Below are positions 54,498 through 63,949 of a DNA stretch of 64,000 bases, one piece after another. Under the pieces are notes generated by a model. The model was not told the DNA's origin. It did not search any database and saw only the letters and a list, made by a program, of their open reading frames with translations. The translations under genes were made by a program, and so were the position numbers. How positions within the stretch are numbered: the stretch's first letter is position 1; each line of letters opens with the position of its first letter. Source of the stretch: Devosia naphthalenivorans (GTDB lineage Bacteria; Pseudomonadota; Alphaproteobacteria; Rhizobiales; Devosiaceae); the NCBI RefSeq assembly GCF_003056355.1, contig NZ_PYVW01000018.1, positions 40,162 to 104,161 of the forward strand, written 5' to 3'.

Positions 54498-54733
54498 GTC
54501 CGAAGCTGCTGTAGCACTTCATCAGGGACGACCGGTGGCCGCCCCTTTTTATAGCTCTTTGTAGCCGCGGCTCGTAGCCTTTGGGGGAGTCCGTGCCTGT
54601 TCTTAGAGGTCGACTTTGAAATGCTGGCCCTGGACGTTCTGACGCACACTAACAAGCGAGATGGGCGAAGGTCGTCTGAATGATCTTGCGGGCTGTCCTC
54701 AATCATGAACCCGCAGGTAGGCTTGCTCGCCGT

Positions 54734-54860
54734 CTATAGTCGCTTGAAGCAGCGTTTCTGCCGAGCCATCAGCCCGCTCTCGTGCATCAGCCTAGCGATG
54801 CGGTGAAGGAGAGCGGCAAATTTCCTATGCGCGAATCGAGAGGGTCGACACATCAGGCGA
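54734..54860 (-). pseudogene. Possible IS3-type transposase remnant
   Basis: The minus strand encodes about 40 residues ending LLHRIARLMHESGLMARQKR and then CFKR before a stop, which resembles the HRKRVARLMREAGLxARxKRRFKR segment of IS3-family OrfB transposases. No continuation in any frame and no terminal repeats were recognised. The rest of 54498-54887 has nothing I can identify. Confidence 0.35.
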
Positions 54861-54887
54861 TGACGCGCATGCGGGATGCCGACATAG

Positions 54888-55064
54888 CTATAAATCTCTT
54901 ACAATCCAAGCAGCCAAAGCATGCGCGGACACACTCATGAGCAATGCCATAAGAAGGAAACCTCCTGAAACATGGCGGCCGAGATAGGCGCCTCCTGTTG
55001 TCGTCAGCACCGCCACCGCGAGACCGTTCAGGTACTGCGCAGTTGTTTTTCGCCTCTCAGTCAT
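54888..55064 (-). CDS. Small membrane protein, 58 residues
   Basis: The ATG at 55064 follows AGGAGG at ideal spacing. The product has a basic start (MTERRKTTAQ) and two hydrophobic stretches (LAVAVLTTTGGAYLG, LLMALLMSVSAHALAAWIV), so a small two-helix inner-membrane protein is expected. The open frame continues upstream to 55412, but that part is antisense to an acetyltransferase fragment and is not credible. No family recognised. Confidence 0.6.
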   Translation of the reverse strand: MTERRKTTAQYLNGLAVAVLTTTGGAYLGRHVSGGFLLMALLMSVSAHALAAWIVRDL

Positions 55065-55190
55065 GATCACCTCCTGTTGCTGAGAACAGGATACTCGCCC
55101 TGATGGGCAGGCGGAGAAGGGGAGTAAGATGGATAACCTGCGACCTGCCGGCGAACGCTTTGGTGCTCTGTGACGAAGGAAGTTTAGCCT

Positions 55191-55358
55191 TACGCGATCA
55201 TAGGCGGCAATCCGGCCAAGCCGATCCGTAAGCGCTTTGACGAAGCCAGAACTTCGATGCTGTTTGAAATAGCACGGTGGGACTGGCCTTTGGATCGCCT
55301 CTCGCGGGCCATGCCTTTGCTCACCAGTGCCGATCTGGAAGGCTTGCGTCGGTTCTAG
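55191..55358 (+). pseudogene. C-terminal fragment of a CatB/Vat-like hexapeptide acetyltransferase
   Basis: The frame reads YAIIGGNPAKPIRKRFDEA, then IARWDWPLDRLSRAMPLL and a stop. This is the classic ending of xenobiotic/CatB-type O-acetyltransferases (VGGNPAK, IRKRF, WWDWP). The left-handed beta-helix body is absent upstream, so only about 55 residues remain. The rest of the 55065-55785 stretch shows no other gene. Confidence 0.6.
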
Positions 55359-55785
55359 CAGGAGCAGTAGGCACAAATCTATCGCACTCATCCGAAGGCG
55401 ATCAGAAGACACACGGCGGAGCGGATCCTGTCCGCCCCGTTCCCATCCCCTTGAGGTCCATCAGCAATGGGGTGGTTATCGGTCGGTCCGCTTATATGCC
55501 AAATGTTGAGGAAGCGGACATTCTCCGGTTCAACGCCTTTCATCTAAAGCAAAGGCAGCTCCAAACTCGTTGAACCTCGGGTCGCGCGGTCGACACTGCT
55601 CCAACTTCTTCTTGGATCGCCAGGGATCAGGCGCGGATCACCAAGCACCCTGATGCGCGTCGGCCCGATCGGCGAAGATACTTCCCTTTGGAGCATCTGG
55701 TAAGGCGGCTCCGTGAGTCTGGAACTCTGGCCGCGGCTCTCCGTTGATCTGACTTACCCGTTTCGGGGCACTAGCAAAGCGTCAG

Positions 55786-56634
55786 ATGATCCAATCCACA
55801 TCCCACTCCCGCTCCGTCGAGGGCGACGATTTGAATTGCCTTGTCGGTAGTGACGCGCTCTGGTCTGTCGATCGGGCAGCGTCTCCGCTGATTGGCACCG
55901 CCATTCACAACGGCCATGCGCTGCGGGACGAAATCGCGTCCACCATCGCACTCGATGACGCCCAGCGCCTGCGTGAAGAAGATCCTTTCACCGAATACAC
56001 CATCCGTGACGTGCCCAACCGGATCGTGTTCCATCGCTCCCGCTTCGAGGTCGACCTCAATCGCGATGCGCCTGGGGCGGTCTATCTGCTTCCCGAACAG
56101 TGCTGGGGGCTGGATGTATGGGCAATGCCGCTCGGTGATGAACTGGTGCGTCGCTCGCTGGCGATCCACGCAGCCTACTACGCCATGTTGCGGCAGATCC
56201 TGGAGGGTATCGCCGCCGAATTCGGGCAGTTCGTGCTGCTCGACATCCATAGCTACAACCACCGGCGCGCGGGACCTGAGGGGGCGCCGATGCCTGAGGC
56301 TGAGGCGCCGCAGATCAATATCGGCACGATTTCGATGGATCGGGCGCGTTGGGCCCATGTAGTCGACCCCTTCATAGAGAGCCTGCGCAGCTACACCTTC
56401 GCCGGTCGCCCTATAGACGTGCGCGAGAACGTAGCCTTCCAGGGCAGAGGCGAGCAGACCCGGTTTGTCCACACCAACTTTCCCGAAAGCGGCTGCGCCA
56501 TCGCCATCGAGTTCAAGAAGTTCTTCATGGACGAATGGACCGGTGAGCCAGACCCGGAAGCCCTGGGCAGTATGCGCAGGATGATCACCGGGTCCCTGCC
56601 GGTGCTTCTGGGCGCCCTCAGGGCCTCGGCATGA
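55786..56634 (+). CDS. N-formylglutamate amidohydrolase-family protein
   Basis: A 282-residue member of the N-formylglutamate amidohydrolase (HutG-like) family. Landmarks are TAIHNGHALRDEI (Zn ligand His), RIVFHRSRFEVDLNR, LLDIHSYNHRR, and CAIAIEFKKFFMDEWTG with a conserved Glu. The family fold is that of zinc carboxypeptidase-like hydrolases. No histidine-utilisation genes are near. Instead its stop overlaps the start of the DUF1704 gene (ATGA), and an ATP-grasp gene follows, so the true substrate is probably specific to this trio. Confidence 0.8.
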   Translation: MIQSTSHSRSVEGDDLNCLVGSDALWSVDRAASPLIGTAIHNGHALRDEIASTIALDDAQRLREEDPFTEYTIRDVPNRIVFHRSRFEVDLNRDAPGAVYLLPEQCWGLDVWAMPLGDELVRRSLAIHAAYYAMLRQILEGIAAEFGQFVLLDIHSYNHRRAGPEGAPMPEAEAPQINIGTISMDRARWAHVVDPFIESLRSYTFAGRPIDVRENVAFQGRGEQTRFVHTNFPESGCAIAIEFKKFFMDEWTGEPDPEALGSMRRMITGSLPVLLGALRASA

Positions 56635-58484
56635 CGGCGGCTCGCCAACCGCTACTGGACGAACTCGCCCGAGCGCTCGCGGCCGGGGAGCCGATCCGGC
56701 GGGACTTTGGCCGGGGCGAGCGACTGCATATCGATCGGCCACTGCCCTTCCTCGTCGTTCATATTGGCCAGCGGCGGGACCTCGCCGCCGTCGATGTGGC
56801 GTCGGCCAATTCTGCCTACCTTTTGGTGCGCAGCCTGCGCACCGCCACGGCGATCATAAAGCTTGTGGCCGAGGCGATGCGGGAGCAGTTCGGCGCCTTC
56901 ATCGTGATCGATGTCGGAGAGCTGGAGCGCGATCGTCTTGCCAGTGACGCCGACTATCTACCGCCGTTCGAGTTGAGCCTGTCGGCCTCCGCCGATGCGC
57001 CGGCCAAGGCGGCGTTGCTGGCCTTTGCCGCCGCCGCTGAAAAGACCGAAGCCAAATACCGGGCGCCCAAGATCGCCCGGCCGGCGATGGCGGATGACCC
57101 TGCGGCAAGGCTCGCCCGACTGCTGCCGAGGCTGGCCTGCCTGACGGTGCGCTTTGCCCCCATCTACCGGGTGCCTGAGTCCGATGCCGTCTATCCGCAA
57201 TTGCGGGAGCGTTTGGTCGAAAATATTGTCGATGCAGGCTTGCGGGCCGTGGCGGGCTTTGCCGACGCGACTGGTTGCATGGCGCTGGCCTCCCATCGTG
57301 CCCTTGGCCGCCGCGCCTTCGTTGATGCGGTGACCCGCGCCGACCGGTCCATCGATGAGGTGGCCGAGTCGTTCGATTTTCTCTTGGCGGTAACGCCGAT
57401 CAACGCGCAGGCGGCTTGGGCGGAATTCAGCGCCGGCAACTGCGAACAGGCGCCGCGCTTTCTCTATCGGCCTCTGACGGTCGACGTCGGCCGGCAAAAG
57501 AAGGCGCTGTTCTCGGTGGACTTCGACCGGTTCGAGGATCCGGTTCTCGCCACGCTCTATCGCGAGAAGCAGCAGGAGCTCGATCTGCAGCTGTCCTTGC
57601 TGGCGGCGCGCGAAACCCCGCGCTTCATCGAACTGGGACGGGCGCTTTATGGCCCGGTCGAGCCGTCACTGCTCAAGGCGGCGGGCGATATTCTGGCGGA
57701 CACCAAGCCGGCGCGTGGCAAGGCCCGGGATGACGGTGCCGACGCCGACGTAACGGTCCTCGAACGTCGCGCCCATGCGATGATCAACGCCTATGCCGAG
57801 GACTATGAGGGCTTCTCGGCCCGCGTCGAGCTGCGCGATGACCTGCCCTCCGGCATGATGGTTTCGGGCGGGAGGCTGCTGATTTCGCGCAATACGGTCA
57901 CCCCGCGAAATCGGGTTGAGGCCCTGCTGAGCCACGAGATCGGCGTGCATCTGCTGACCTATTTCAACGGCTCCGCACAGGGGTTGCGCCTGTTCCGCTC
58001 GGGCCTAGCCGGATACGAGGGGGTGCAGGAAGGGCTGGCCGTGCTCGCCGAATACCTTGTGGGCGGCATGACCGTGAGTCGGCTGCGGCTCATCGCAGCG
58101 CGTGTCGTGGCGTGTGCCGACATGCTCGGTGGTGCCAGTTTCGTCGAATGCTATCGCCGGTTGGTGCGCGAATTTGGTTTCGCCAAAAGCGGCGCTTTCA
58201 ACCTGGCGCTGCGGGTCTATCGTGGCGGGGGGCTGGCCAAGGACGCGATATATCTGCGCGGCCTGCTCGAAGTACTGACCCATCTGCGCCTGGGCGGTTC
58301 GCTCGATCCGTTCTGGATGGGCAAGATTGCTGCCAGTCATTTCGGCATCATCCAGGAACTGGGCGCTCGTGGCCTGCTCAAGGCCCCGCAGCTGCTGCCC
58401 CTGTTCCTCAACCATCCGCAAGCTGCCGGACGGCTCAAGTCGGCCTGTGCCGGCATCACCCCGACGCAGATGTCGGTCAACTAG
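56631..58484 (+). CDS. DUF1704/QEGLA-motif protein, MATCAP-like metallopeptidase
   Basis: A 617-residue protein of the family annotated as flavohemoglobin expression-modulating QEGLA motif protein. The C-terminal domain contains HEIGVH (H435, E436, H440), a gluzincin-like zinc site, followed by VQEGLAVLAEY (QEGLA at 466-470). Eukaryotic relatives (MATCAP) are tyrosine carboxypeptidases, so a peptidase that trims a C-terminal residue is plausible. The first ~270 residues are less conserved. Central gene of a tight three-gene operon, overlapping the upstream gene by four bases and 12 bases before the next. Confidence 0.82.
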   Translation: MTAARQPLLDELARALAAGEPIRRDFGRGERLHIDRPLPFLVVHIGQRRDLAAVDVASANSAYLLVRSLRTATAIIKLVAEAMREQFGAFIVIDVGELERDRLASDADYLPPFELSLSASADAPAKAALLAFAAAAEKTEAKYRAPKIARPAMADDPAARLARLLPRLACLTVRFAPIYRVPESDAVYPQLRERLVENIVDAGLRAVAGFADATGCMALASHRALGRRAFVDAVTRADRSIDEVAESFDFLLAVTPINAQAAWAEFSAGNCEQAPRFLYRPLTVDVGRQKKALFSVDFDRFEDPVLATLYREKQQELDLQLSLLAARETPRFIELGRALYGPVEPSLLKAAGDILADTKPARGKARDDGADADVTVLERRAHAMINAYAEDYEGFSARVELRDDLPSGMMVSGGRLLISRNTVTPRNRVEALLSHEIGVHLLTYFNGSAQGLRLFRSGLAGYEGVQEGLAVLAEYLVGGMTVSRLRLIAARVVACADMLGGASFVECYRRLVREFGFAKSGAFNLALRVYRGGGLAKDAIYLRGLLEVLTHLRLGGSLDPFWMGKIAASHFGIIQELGARGLLKAPQLLPLFLNHPQAAGRLKSACAGITPTQMSVN

Positions 58485-58496
58485 GAGCGTCACCCC

Positions 58497-59543
58497 ATGC
58501 GCATTGCATTTCTCGTCAATTCCATCGAAGGCGAGACGGCCAACTACACGACCACCCACCTGGCGCTGTCGGCGCTCAGCCGCGGCCATGATATCTGCTA
58601 CCTGACCCCCGGCGACTTTGTGCTGCGGCCCGATGACAGTCTGATGGTGCGGGCGCTGATGCTGCCGGCCAGCAACTACAAGAAGGCGGAAACGCTTTAC
58701 AAGGACCTACGCAGCAAGCAGACCTCTGTTGAAACGCTGGACGTGTCCGAGATCGACATCCTGCTGCTGCGCAACGATCCTTCTGAAGACTCGGTCGACC
58801 GCCCCTGGGCTGCCCATGTCGGCGCAGTGTTCGGCCGCCTCGCCGCCGCACGCGGGGTTATCGTTCTAAATGACCCGGACGGATTGGCCCGGGCCCAGAA
58901 CAAGCTCTATTTCCAGGACTTTCCGGCCTCGGTCCGGCCCGAGACGCTCATCTCCAAAAGCCTCGAAGAAATCCGTGACTTCATCGAGCAGCAGAAGAAG
59001 GGCGTGATCCTCAAGCCGTTGCAGGGTTCGGGCGGCAAGAACGTATTTAAGATCGCCTCCCCCGACGATTCCAACATCAAGCAGATTTTCGAGGCGGTTA
59101 GCGAGGAGGGCTATCTCATCGCCCAGAGTTTCATGCCGGCGGCGTCGGAAGGAGACGTGCGCTTTTTCCTCCTGAACGGCCTGCCGCTGCAGCGGGACGG
59201 CAGGTTTGCCGCTTTTCGCCGCGCGCCGGCCAAGGGCGAAATCCGCTCCAACATCCACGCCGGCGGCAGCGCGGTCCCCATAGAGGTCAACGATACGATG
59301 CTGTCCATCGCCGAGACCGTGCGGCCAAAGCTTATTCAGGACGGTATGTTCCTGGTCGGCCTCGACATCGTCGGCGACAAGCTGCTCGAGATTAACGTGT
59401 TCACCCCTGGCGGTTTAAACAATTTGTCGCAAATGTACGAGGTCGACTTCCCGCTCAGCGTCATCGAAGCGCTGGAGCGTAAGGCGGAGACCAGGAAGGG
59501 CTATCGAGGAACCCTCAACAACCGTGAGTTGGCGACGTTCTAA
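58497..59543 (+). CDS. Glutathione-synthetase-like ATP-grasp ligase
   Basis: A 348-residue protein with the glutathione synthetase arrangement: N-terminal MRIAFLVNSIEGETANYTTT (GshB-like preATP-grasp start), LLRNDPSEDSVDRPWA, NDPDGLARAQNKLYFQDFP, the ATP-grasp core GVILKPLQGSGGKNVFK, and LLEINVFTPGGLNN with metal-binding Glu/Asn. It should form a peptide-like amide bond with ATP. The operon with a hydrolase and a carboxypeptidase-like protein suggests a modified small peptide rather than ordinary glutathione. The start has AGGAG nearby. Confidence 0.85.
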   Translation: MRIAFLVNSIEGETANYTTTHLALSALSRGHDICYLTPGDFVLRPDDSLMVRALMLPASNYKKAETLYKDLRSKQTSVETLDVSEIDILLLRNDPSEDSVDRPWAAHVGAVFGRLAAARGVIVLNDPDGLARAQNKLYFQDFPASVRPETLISKSLEEIRDFIEQQKKGVILKPLQGSGGKNVFKIASPDDSNIKQIFEAVSEEGYLIAQSFMPAASEGDVRFFLLNGLPLQRDGRFAAFRRAPAKGEIRSNIHAGGSAVPIEVNDTMLSIAETVRPKLIQDGMFLVGLDIVGDKLLEINVFTPGGLNNLSQMYEVDFPLSVIEALERKAETRKGYRGTLNNRELATF

Positions 59544-59874
59544 TATCCAAAGCGCCCATAGGTAAATCGGCGTTCAAGCGCGAAAGGAATCAACGGGGTC
59601 TCGATCAGCTTCGAGAGCTATACCACCCCGGGGATCGGTTCGCCCAAAGTGTGTTCCGAGCACCGTGAACAGATGGATGACCAATACCGAAATTGTCGGT
59701 AGCAACCGAGGAGGCTTCCGCCGCCCTCAAGAACGGCAAGTGCGGCAACGCGTGGTCGAAACCGTACAGGATTGACATGAGTAGTGTCGAGTTGATGTAG
59801 GTTAGGGCATCGCATGTTGGCAACCCGTGCTGAGTAGCCGGATTGCTGACCAGGGTGGATGCTTTGGGGCCGAT
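59544..59874. other. Gene-free stretch
   Basis: 331 bases with short random-looking frames only. No hairpin, repeat or gene recognised. Confidence 0.4.
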
Positions 59875-60111
59875 ATGCCCAAGTGCGACGCCTTCGACGT
59901 TCAGGACTTACAAGGCTCATCTTGCTACGGTTGTAGCGACTTGGACGATGACGCGGCGGCAAGGAACGAGGCAGCCAGAGCTTTGGGTGAGATGGTGAGA
60001 GATCAGCTTACGGGCAGTGAGCAGGCTGACATTACGATCGTGGTTTGCAGACAGGATCGAACGCCCGTGCTTAAAGCGCTTATCGTCTACTCGATCTGGC
60101 CGTTGATTTAA
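59875..60111 (+). CDS. DUF6894-type small protein
   Basis: A 78-residue protein. DLDDDAAARNEAARALGEMV is the core signature of the DUF6894 group of small acidic proteins common in Hyphomicrobiales. The C-terminal DITIVVCRQDRTPVLKALIV is also shared. The family function is unknown. ATG 59875 places the conserved part at the usual position; a GTG at 59827 in frame is less likely. A clear terminator follows at 60206. Confidence 0.65.
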   Translation: MPKCDAFDVQDLQGSSCYGCSDLDDDAAARNEAARALGEMVRDQLTGSEQADITIVVCRQDRTPVLKALIVYSIWPLI

Positions 60112-60205
60112 GCTTGATCATCATCCACCGGCTGGCGGAACCCAAACGCGTTCTGAGCATTCTCAATCTCGCTGACAAAGCAGACTAAGGTCCCCCCTGA
60201 TCTAA

Positions 60206-60245
60206 GCCTGGCAGGTACCGCCCCGTACTTGCCAGGCATTTTTAT
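60206..60245 (+). terminator. Rho-independent terminator
   Basis: Stem GCCTGGCAGGTAC/GTACTTGCCAGGC (13 bp with one G-T pair, 6-nt loop) followed by ATTTTTATT. It closes the DUF6894 transcript. Confidence 0.85.
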
Positions 60246-60387
60246 TGCGCTCTGCCGTTCCAATTGCTCATCAAGAAGCGGGCCCCCTCTTTGTTGCACG
60301 CCCTCCTACGGTGGTCCGCTTGATCCACTTTAATTGCCTCTGGCCGACTCTCGTGCATTCTTTCTGGGGGGCTCGGGAGGGTCTATT

Positions 60388-60624
60388 ATGAAGGTGAATG
60401 TGTTTCTTGCCCGCGATTGCCGGGAAGAGGAAACGCGGCTGCTGATTTTGCCAACGGCACAAAAATCATCGACCACAACTTTCCAAGGCCGACAGTGGCG
60501 CTTCTACGGCACGCTCGACAGCGAAAGCGAACTGTTCGAAGGCGTGGCAGTGGAGTTGCGCTTGCAGGCTCGCGGATACGCCGTTGTAGAAGCCCGCTCG
60601 AAGTGCTCCACCCCGCGGTTTTAG
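60388..60624 (+). CDS. Small hypothetical protein, 78 residues (intact paralogue of 20459)
   Basis: Family not recognised. ATG 60388 follows GGGAGGG. The product begins MKVNVFLARDC and contains a WRFYGTLDSESELFEG core and LRLQARGYAVVEA near the end, likely an alpha/beta fold with no membrane segment. The existence of a homologous but stop-interrupted copy at 20459 with the same leader and spacing supports it being a real gene family. Confidence 0.65.
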   Translation: MKVNVFLARDCREEETRLLILPTAQKSSTTTFQGRQWRFYGTLDSESELFEGVAVELRLQARGYAVVEARSKCSTPRF

Positions 60625-60770
60625 TTCGGCAAGCACCGGAGGATTGAGGCGCTCGGCGAGGCGCATCAGAGCGCCAAGAGCAGTGGCAGTGAGTTAACCT
60701 CGATCAAACCTAGCACCGTTTCCGGTGTAAGACGTTCGCATCATTGTCGCAGCGAGCCAAAGAGACAGAC

Positions 60771-60989
60771 ATGCCGCCGATAGAGTATCTTGTGACGCAG
60801 AAAACTCGACGGTGGTGCGTTTTCTGCGCCGCCGCTCAACACGGGCCATACATCACCTGTCAAAGCGCAATAGACAGCGCTTTGGCCATGGCAAGAGCTG
60901 ACTTCAGAGAAGGGCGCACGGCTATCGTCGTGCTCGACGACGATGGCCAACTCGACAAGCTCTACGATAGCACCAAACCCACAGCTTGA
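60771..60989 (+). CDS. Small DUF2188-like hypothetical protein, 72 residues
   Basis: The sequence EYLVTQKTRRWCVFCAAAQH, then GPYITCQSAIDSALAMARAD and AIVVLDDDGQLDKLYD, follows the layout of small DUF2188-like proteins (strand, W-x-V, a helix with A-I-x-x-A, and a terminal D-G strand). Function unknown. The start at 60771 is the first ATG before the conserved part; the frame also opens at 60744. Monocistronic as far as seen. Confidence 0.6.
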   Translation: MPPIEYLVTQKTRRWCVFCAAAQHGPYITCQSAIDSALAMARADFREGRTAIVVLDDDGQLDKLYDSTKPTA

Positions 60990-61266
60990 ATGGTGAATGG
61001 TCCGTGCACTTCTCCCCGCCTCGCGCTTGAATAAACCCGAGTTTAGAGCAGTGACGTAAGGTAAGCGCCTGGCGTGGTCTTTGTGCTGCGGAGTGATAGC
61101 CCGGGTAGCGGTGGCTGATATGTGTGCTTCCGAGATTGCACTCATCAAGCCCGATTTCGGATCGCCGCGTGCATCGTGCGAGCAGTGCTTGAGGTCACGA
61201 TCTATCCATGACACCACAACCGGCTCAGGATAGGATTAGCGAAACTACACGAGTTGGATCGCTCCG

Positions 61267-62448
61267 GTGGAAACCAATATCCAGAATGACATAGCTGCCC
61301 TCCAGCGCATCGCCGCCGTGCCAAACATACTCGACGTCGTCTGCCGTGCCACCGGCATGGGCTTCGCCGCCGTTGCGCGAGTGACCCATGACCGCTGGAT
61401 CGCCTGCCAGGTGCTCGACAACATCGATTTTGGTTTGCCGCCCGGCGGTGAGCTCAAGGTCGAGACGACTCTGTGCCACGAGATACGTCAGCACCGCGAA
61501 GTGGTCGCAATCGACAATGTGGCCGAGGACGCCAAGTATTGCGACCATCACACGCCGCGCATGTATGGTCTCCAGAGCTATATCTCGGTACCAATCGTGC
61601 TGCCTGACGGTCGGTTCTTCGGAACGCTCTGCGCCATAGACCCCAACCCGCACTTGGTCGACACCCCGCAGATCATCGGTACCTTTACCCTGTTCGCGGA
61701 ACTTATCGCCTACCACCTAGAGGCCGAAGACCGCATCAACGCAGCAGAGGATCGGGTTGCTGCGACCGAGCAGACCTCCGAACTACGCGAGCAGTTCATT
61801 GCCGTGCTGGGGCACGATCTCCGCAATCCCCTGGCATCCATTGATGCAGGCCTGGGTAAGCTTCTTCGCGATGGAGCTTGGACGGAGAAAACGCCGGGTT
61901 TCCTGCGGCTGATGAAGAACAGTGTTCATCGGATGAGTGGCCTGATTGACAACGTCCTCGACCTCACGCGCAGCCGGCTCGGCGGCGGCATTGCGCTGGA
62001 CCTCGATCCGGAGCGTCCATTGCAGTCAACCCTGGAGCAGGTCGTCGAGGAAATCCGCACCGCCAATCCAGATCGTAAGATCGAGGCGCAAATCGACATT
62101 TCCAGGGCAATAAAGGTCGATCATAACCGCGTGGCGCAGATATTCTCGAACCTGCTTGGTAACGCAGTCACCCATGGAGCAGCGGACGGTGCCATACAGG
62201 TTGTCGGCGCATTGCGCGACGATAGCATACTGGAACTGTCAGTCGCCAATGCGGGACATCCAATCCCGCCGGAGATGGTGCAGCATCTATTTAAGGCGTT
62301 TCACCGAGGGCTGGTCCGCAACAACGACGTGGGGTTGGGCTTGGGCCTGTACATTGCATCCCAAATCGCCGAGGCCCACGGTGGTCGAATAGACGTGGAG
62401 TCCGACCCGACCGAGACCCGGTTCACGTTCCGCATGCCCGTCGACTAA
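61267..62448 (+). CDS. GAF-domain sensor histidine kinase
   Basis: A 393-residue soluble kinase. Residues 10-150 form a GAF domain (CHEIRQHREVVAI, YISVPIVLPDGRFFGTLCAID). A short coiled segment leads to the HisKA H-box LGHDLRNPL (phosphorylated His183), and the ATPase domain follows with N-box FSNLLGNAVTHG and G-box VGLGLGLYIASQIAEAHGG. No membrane helices are visible, so it senses a cytoplasmic signal. No response regulator is adjacent. The start is a GTG at 61267. Confidence 0.92.
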   Translation: METNIQNDIAALQRIAAVPNILDVVCRATGMGFAAVARVTHDRWIACQVLDNIDFGLPPGGELKVETTLCHEIRQHREVVAIDNVAEDAKYCDHHTPRMYGLQSYISVPIVLPDGRFFGTLCAIDPNPHLVDTPQIIGTFTLFAELIAYHLEAEDRINAAEDRVAATEQTSELREQFIAVLGHDLRNPLASIDAGLGKLLRDGAWTEKTPGFLRLMKNSVHRMSGLIDNVLDLTRSRLGGGIALDLDPERPLQSTLEQVVEEIRTANPDRKIEAQIDISRAIKVDHNRVAQIFSNLLGNAVTHGAADGAIQVVGALRDDSILELSVANAGHPIPPEMVQHLFKAFHRGLVRNNDVGLGLGLYIASQIAEAHGGRIDVESDPTETRFTFRMPVD

Positions 62449-62696
62449 CTACCAGCAGGGCTGATCGCTGCATAAACCGCTGCTCACGCTCGCCACTGGC
62501 ATCCCTGCGGAGGGAATTTAGAAGCATCCGAGGACTGACAACATGCAGTGCATAGGCAAGTGAGATCAACCTTCCAGCGCTATGCCTTATATACCTTGGT
62601 GGAAGTATCCATCGGCGCAAACGAAGACGAACGCTGAGGTCGGAACCGGCGCCCCGCCCTCGCGTTGGTCCAGTCCAACCGAAAAGGAGAACTCCC

Positions 62697-62900
62697 ATGG
62701 ACTGGAATCGCGTTGAAGGTAACTGGAAGCAGATGACCGGAAAGGTGAAAGAGCAGTGGGGCAAGCTCACCGACGATGATTTGGCACAGATCAATGGTAA
62801 TCGGGAACAGCTTGAGGGGAAGATCCAGGAACGTTACGGCAAGGCGAAGGACGAAACGAGCCGAGACATCGACGACTGGTACAGCCGCCAGACTTGGTAG
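62697..62900 (+). CDS. CsbD-family stress protein
   Basis: A 67-residue CsbD-like protein: MDWNRVEGNWKQMTGKVKEQ and WGKLTDDDLAQINGNREQLE match the family almost completely. Members are abundant, hydrophilic, general-stress-induced proteins whose biochemical role is unknown. The start follows AAGGAG. The terminator at 62917 comes immediately after. Confidence 0.93.
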   Translation: MDWNRVEGNWKQMTGKVKEQWGKLTDDDLAQINGNREQLEGKIQERYGKAKDETSRDIDDWYSRQTW

Positions 62901-62916
62901 CCCCCAGCAAGTCCAA

Positions 62917-62949
62917 GGGCTCGACAGGAAACTGTCGGGCCCATTTAGT
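62917..62949 (+). terminator. Rho-independent terminator of the CsbD gene
   Basis: GGGCTCGACAG/CTGTCGGGCCC (11 bp with one G-T pair, GAAA loop) followed by ATTTAGTT. The remaining stretch to 63306 contains nothing I recognise. Confidence 0.7.
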
Positions 62950-63306
62950 TGATGCGGTGTAGGGGGGTAGTCGTAGTCCTCTACCGGGCGACTGCCGATT
63001 GAGTAGACCGCCGGCAAAAAAAGGCGATGATCAACTCGCTATAGTTGGGGCAACGCCCCCCTCAGAGGCATTGATCCGAGTCATGGAGAGTTCCCCGCGA
63101 GCCTCTCCAACTGTTTGCCCGCCGACGATGCTCAATTCGCGGAGAGAAAGATCAGGTTTATTGTCTATCAGCTGATGGCGGTACGCTTCGCCGCCTACGC
63201 CCCGAACTTAAGGGTGTCCTACACACTGGCTGGTGCAGAACAAGGCCTTGCTGATATGGTTTCGCCCGGCTGAAGCATAAGCTTGGCGATCGACAAGGAG
63301 ACATCG

Positions 63307-63534
63307 ATGACCCGCGCCGTTGATTGTCCTGTCTGCGGTAATACGCTGGCGTTGCTTGAGCGCAGCACAGGGGATGTGGAGACCGTAAACTGTCCCGTGT
63401 GTGGCAACTACAACATCACCAAATCCTCGATAGAGGTACTATCGAACTACAATCTGCCCGCGCGGAGGGCCAGGCTGGAGCACGCTAAGCAAAACACAAA
63501 GGTCGATCAGTTGCCGCTGATCAAGGAAGCTTAG
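63307..63534 (+). CDS. Small zinc-ribbon-like hypothetical protein, 75 residues
   Basis: Two CPVCGN motifs about 23 residues apart suggest one bound zinc ion, followed by a basic helical tail. Similar two-CPxCG proteins are common small unknowns in Hyphomicrobiales. ATG 63307 follows AAGGAG; the TTG at 63283 in frame is less likely. Function unknown. Confidence 0.6.
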   Translation: MTRAVDCPVCGNTLALLERSTGDVETVNCPVCGNYNITKSSIEVLSNYNLPARRARLEHAKQNTKVDQLPLIKEA

Positions 63535-63724
63535 CGGATCGAACCAACCGGCATTGGCGCCCATTAGCGACAGGCGCAGTCAATGGCTACCGGCCATAAG
63601 GGCGGCCACTGATCTACCGGTTCAGCTTCTAGCATTCTTGCATGAACGTGACCGCCTCTGGAACATACCTCGGGATCAAGGGGCTTTCGTCCTGAGAACA
63701 GGTATCGATTTGAGAACCCCCGCC

Positions 63725-63949
63725 TCAGGGGGACTTTGACCTATTGAACGCACCCTTGTTCTGTGACGTAGCAGGAACTGCCGGACTGGCTGATGCAGGA
63801 GCTATCGCGGCAGGGTCTGCAGGCGCCGTCGTCGCAGCTGGAGCAGCAGGCGTCGTGGTGGTGACATTCACGACCCGGTCCCCTCGATTGTTCATGAAGA
63901 CGATCACGAGAAGCGCGTATCTACTGGCGGTCCTCAGGCAATCTTCCAC
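63725..63949 (-). CDS. Possible small protein with Thr/Pro/Ala-rich tail
   Basis: The minus-strand frame encodes a hydrophobic stretch (RYALLVIVFMNN) followed by a low-complexity Thr/Ala/Pro tail, a composition seen in small anchored envelope proteins. The start is uncertain and the hydrophobic segment is short. The opposite strand is also open over this region, so confidence is low. Confidence 0.3.
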   Translation of the reverse strand: MEDCLRTASRYALLVIVFMNNRGDRVVNVTTTTPAAPAATTAPADPAAIAPASASPAVPATSQNKGAFNRSKSP

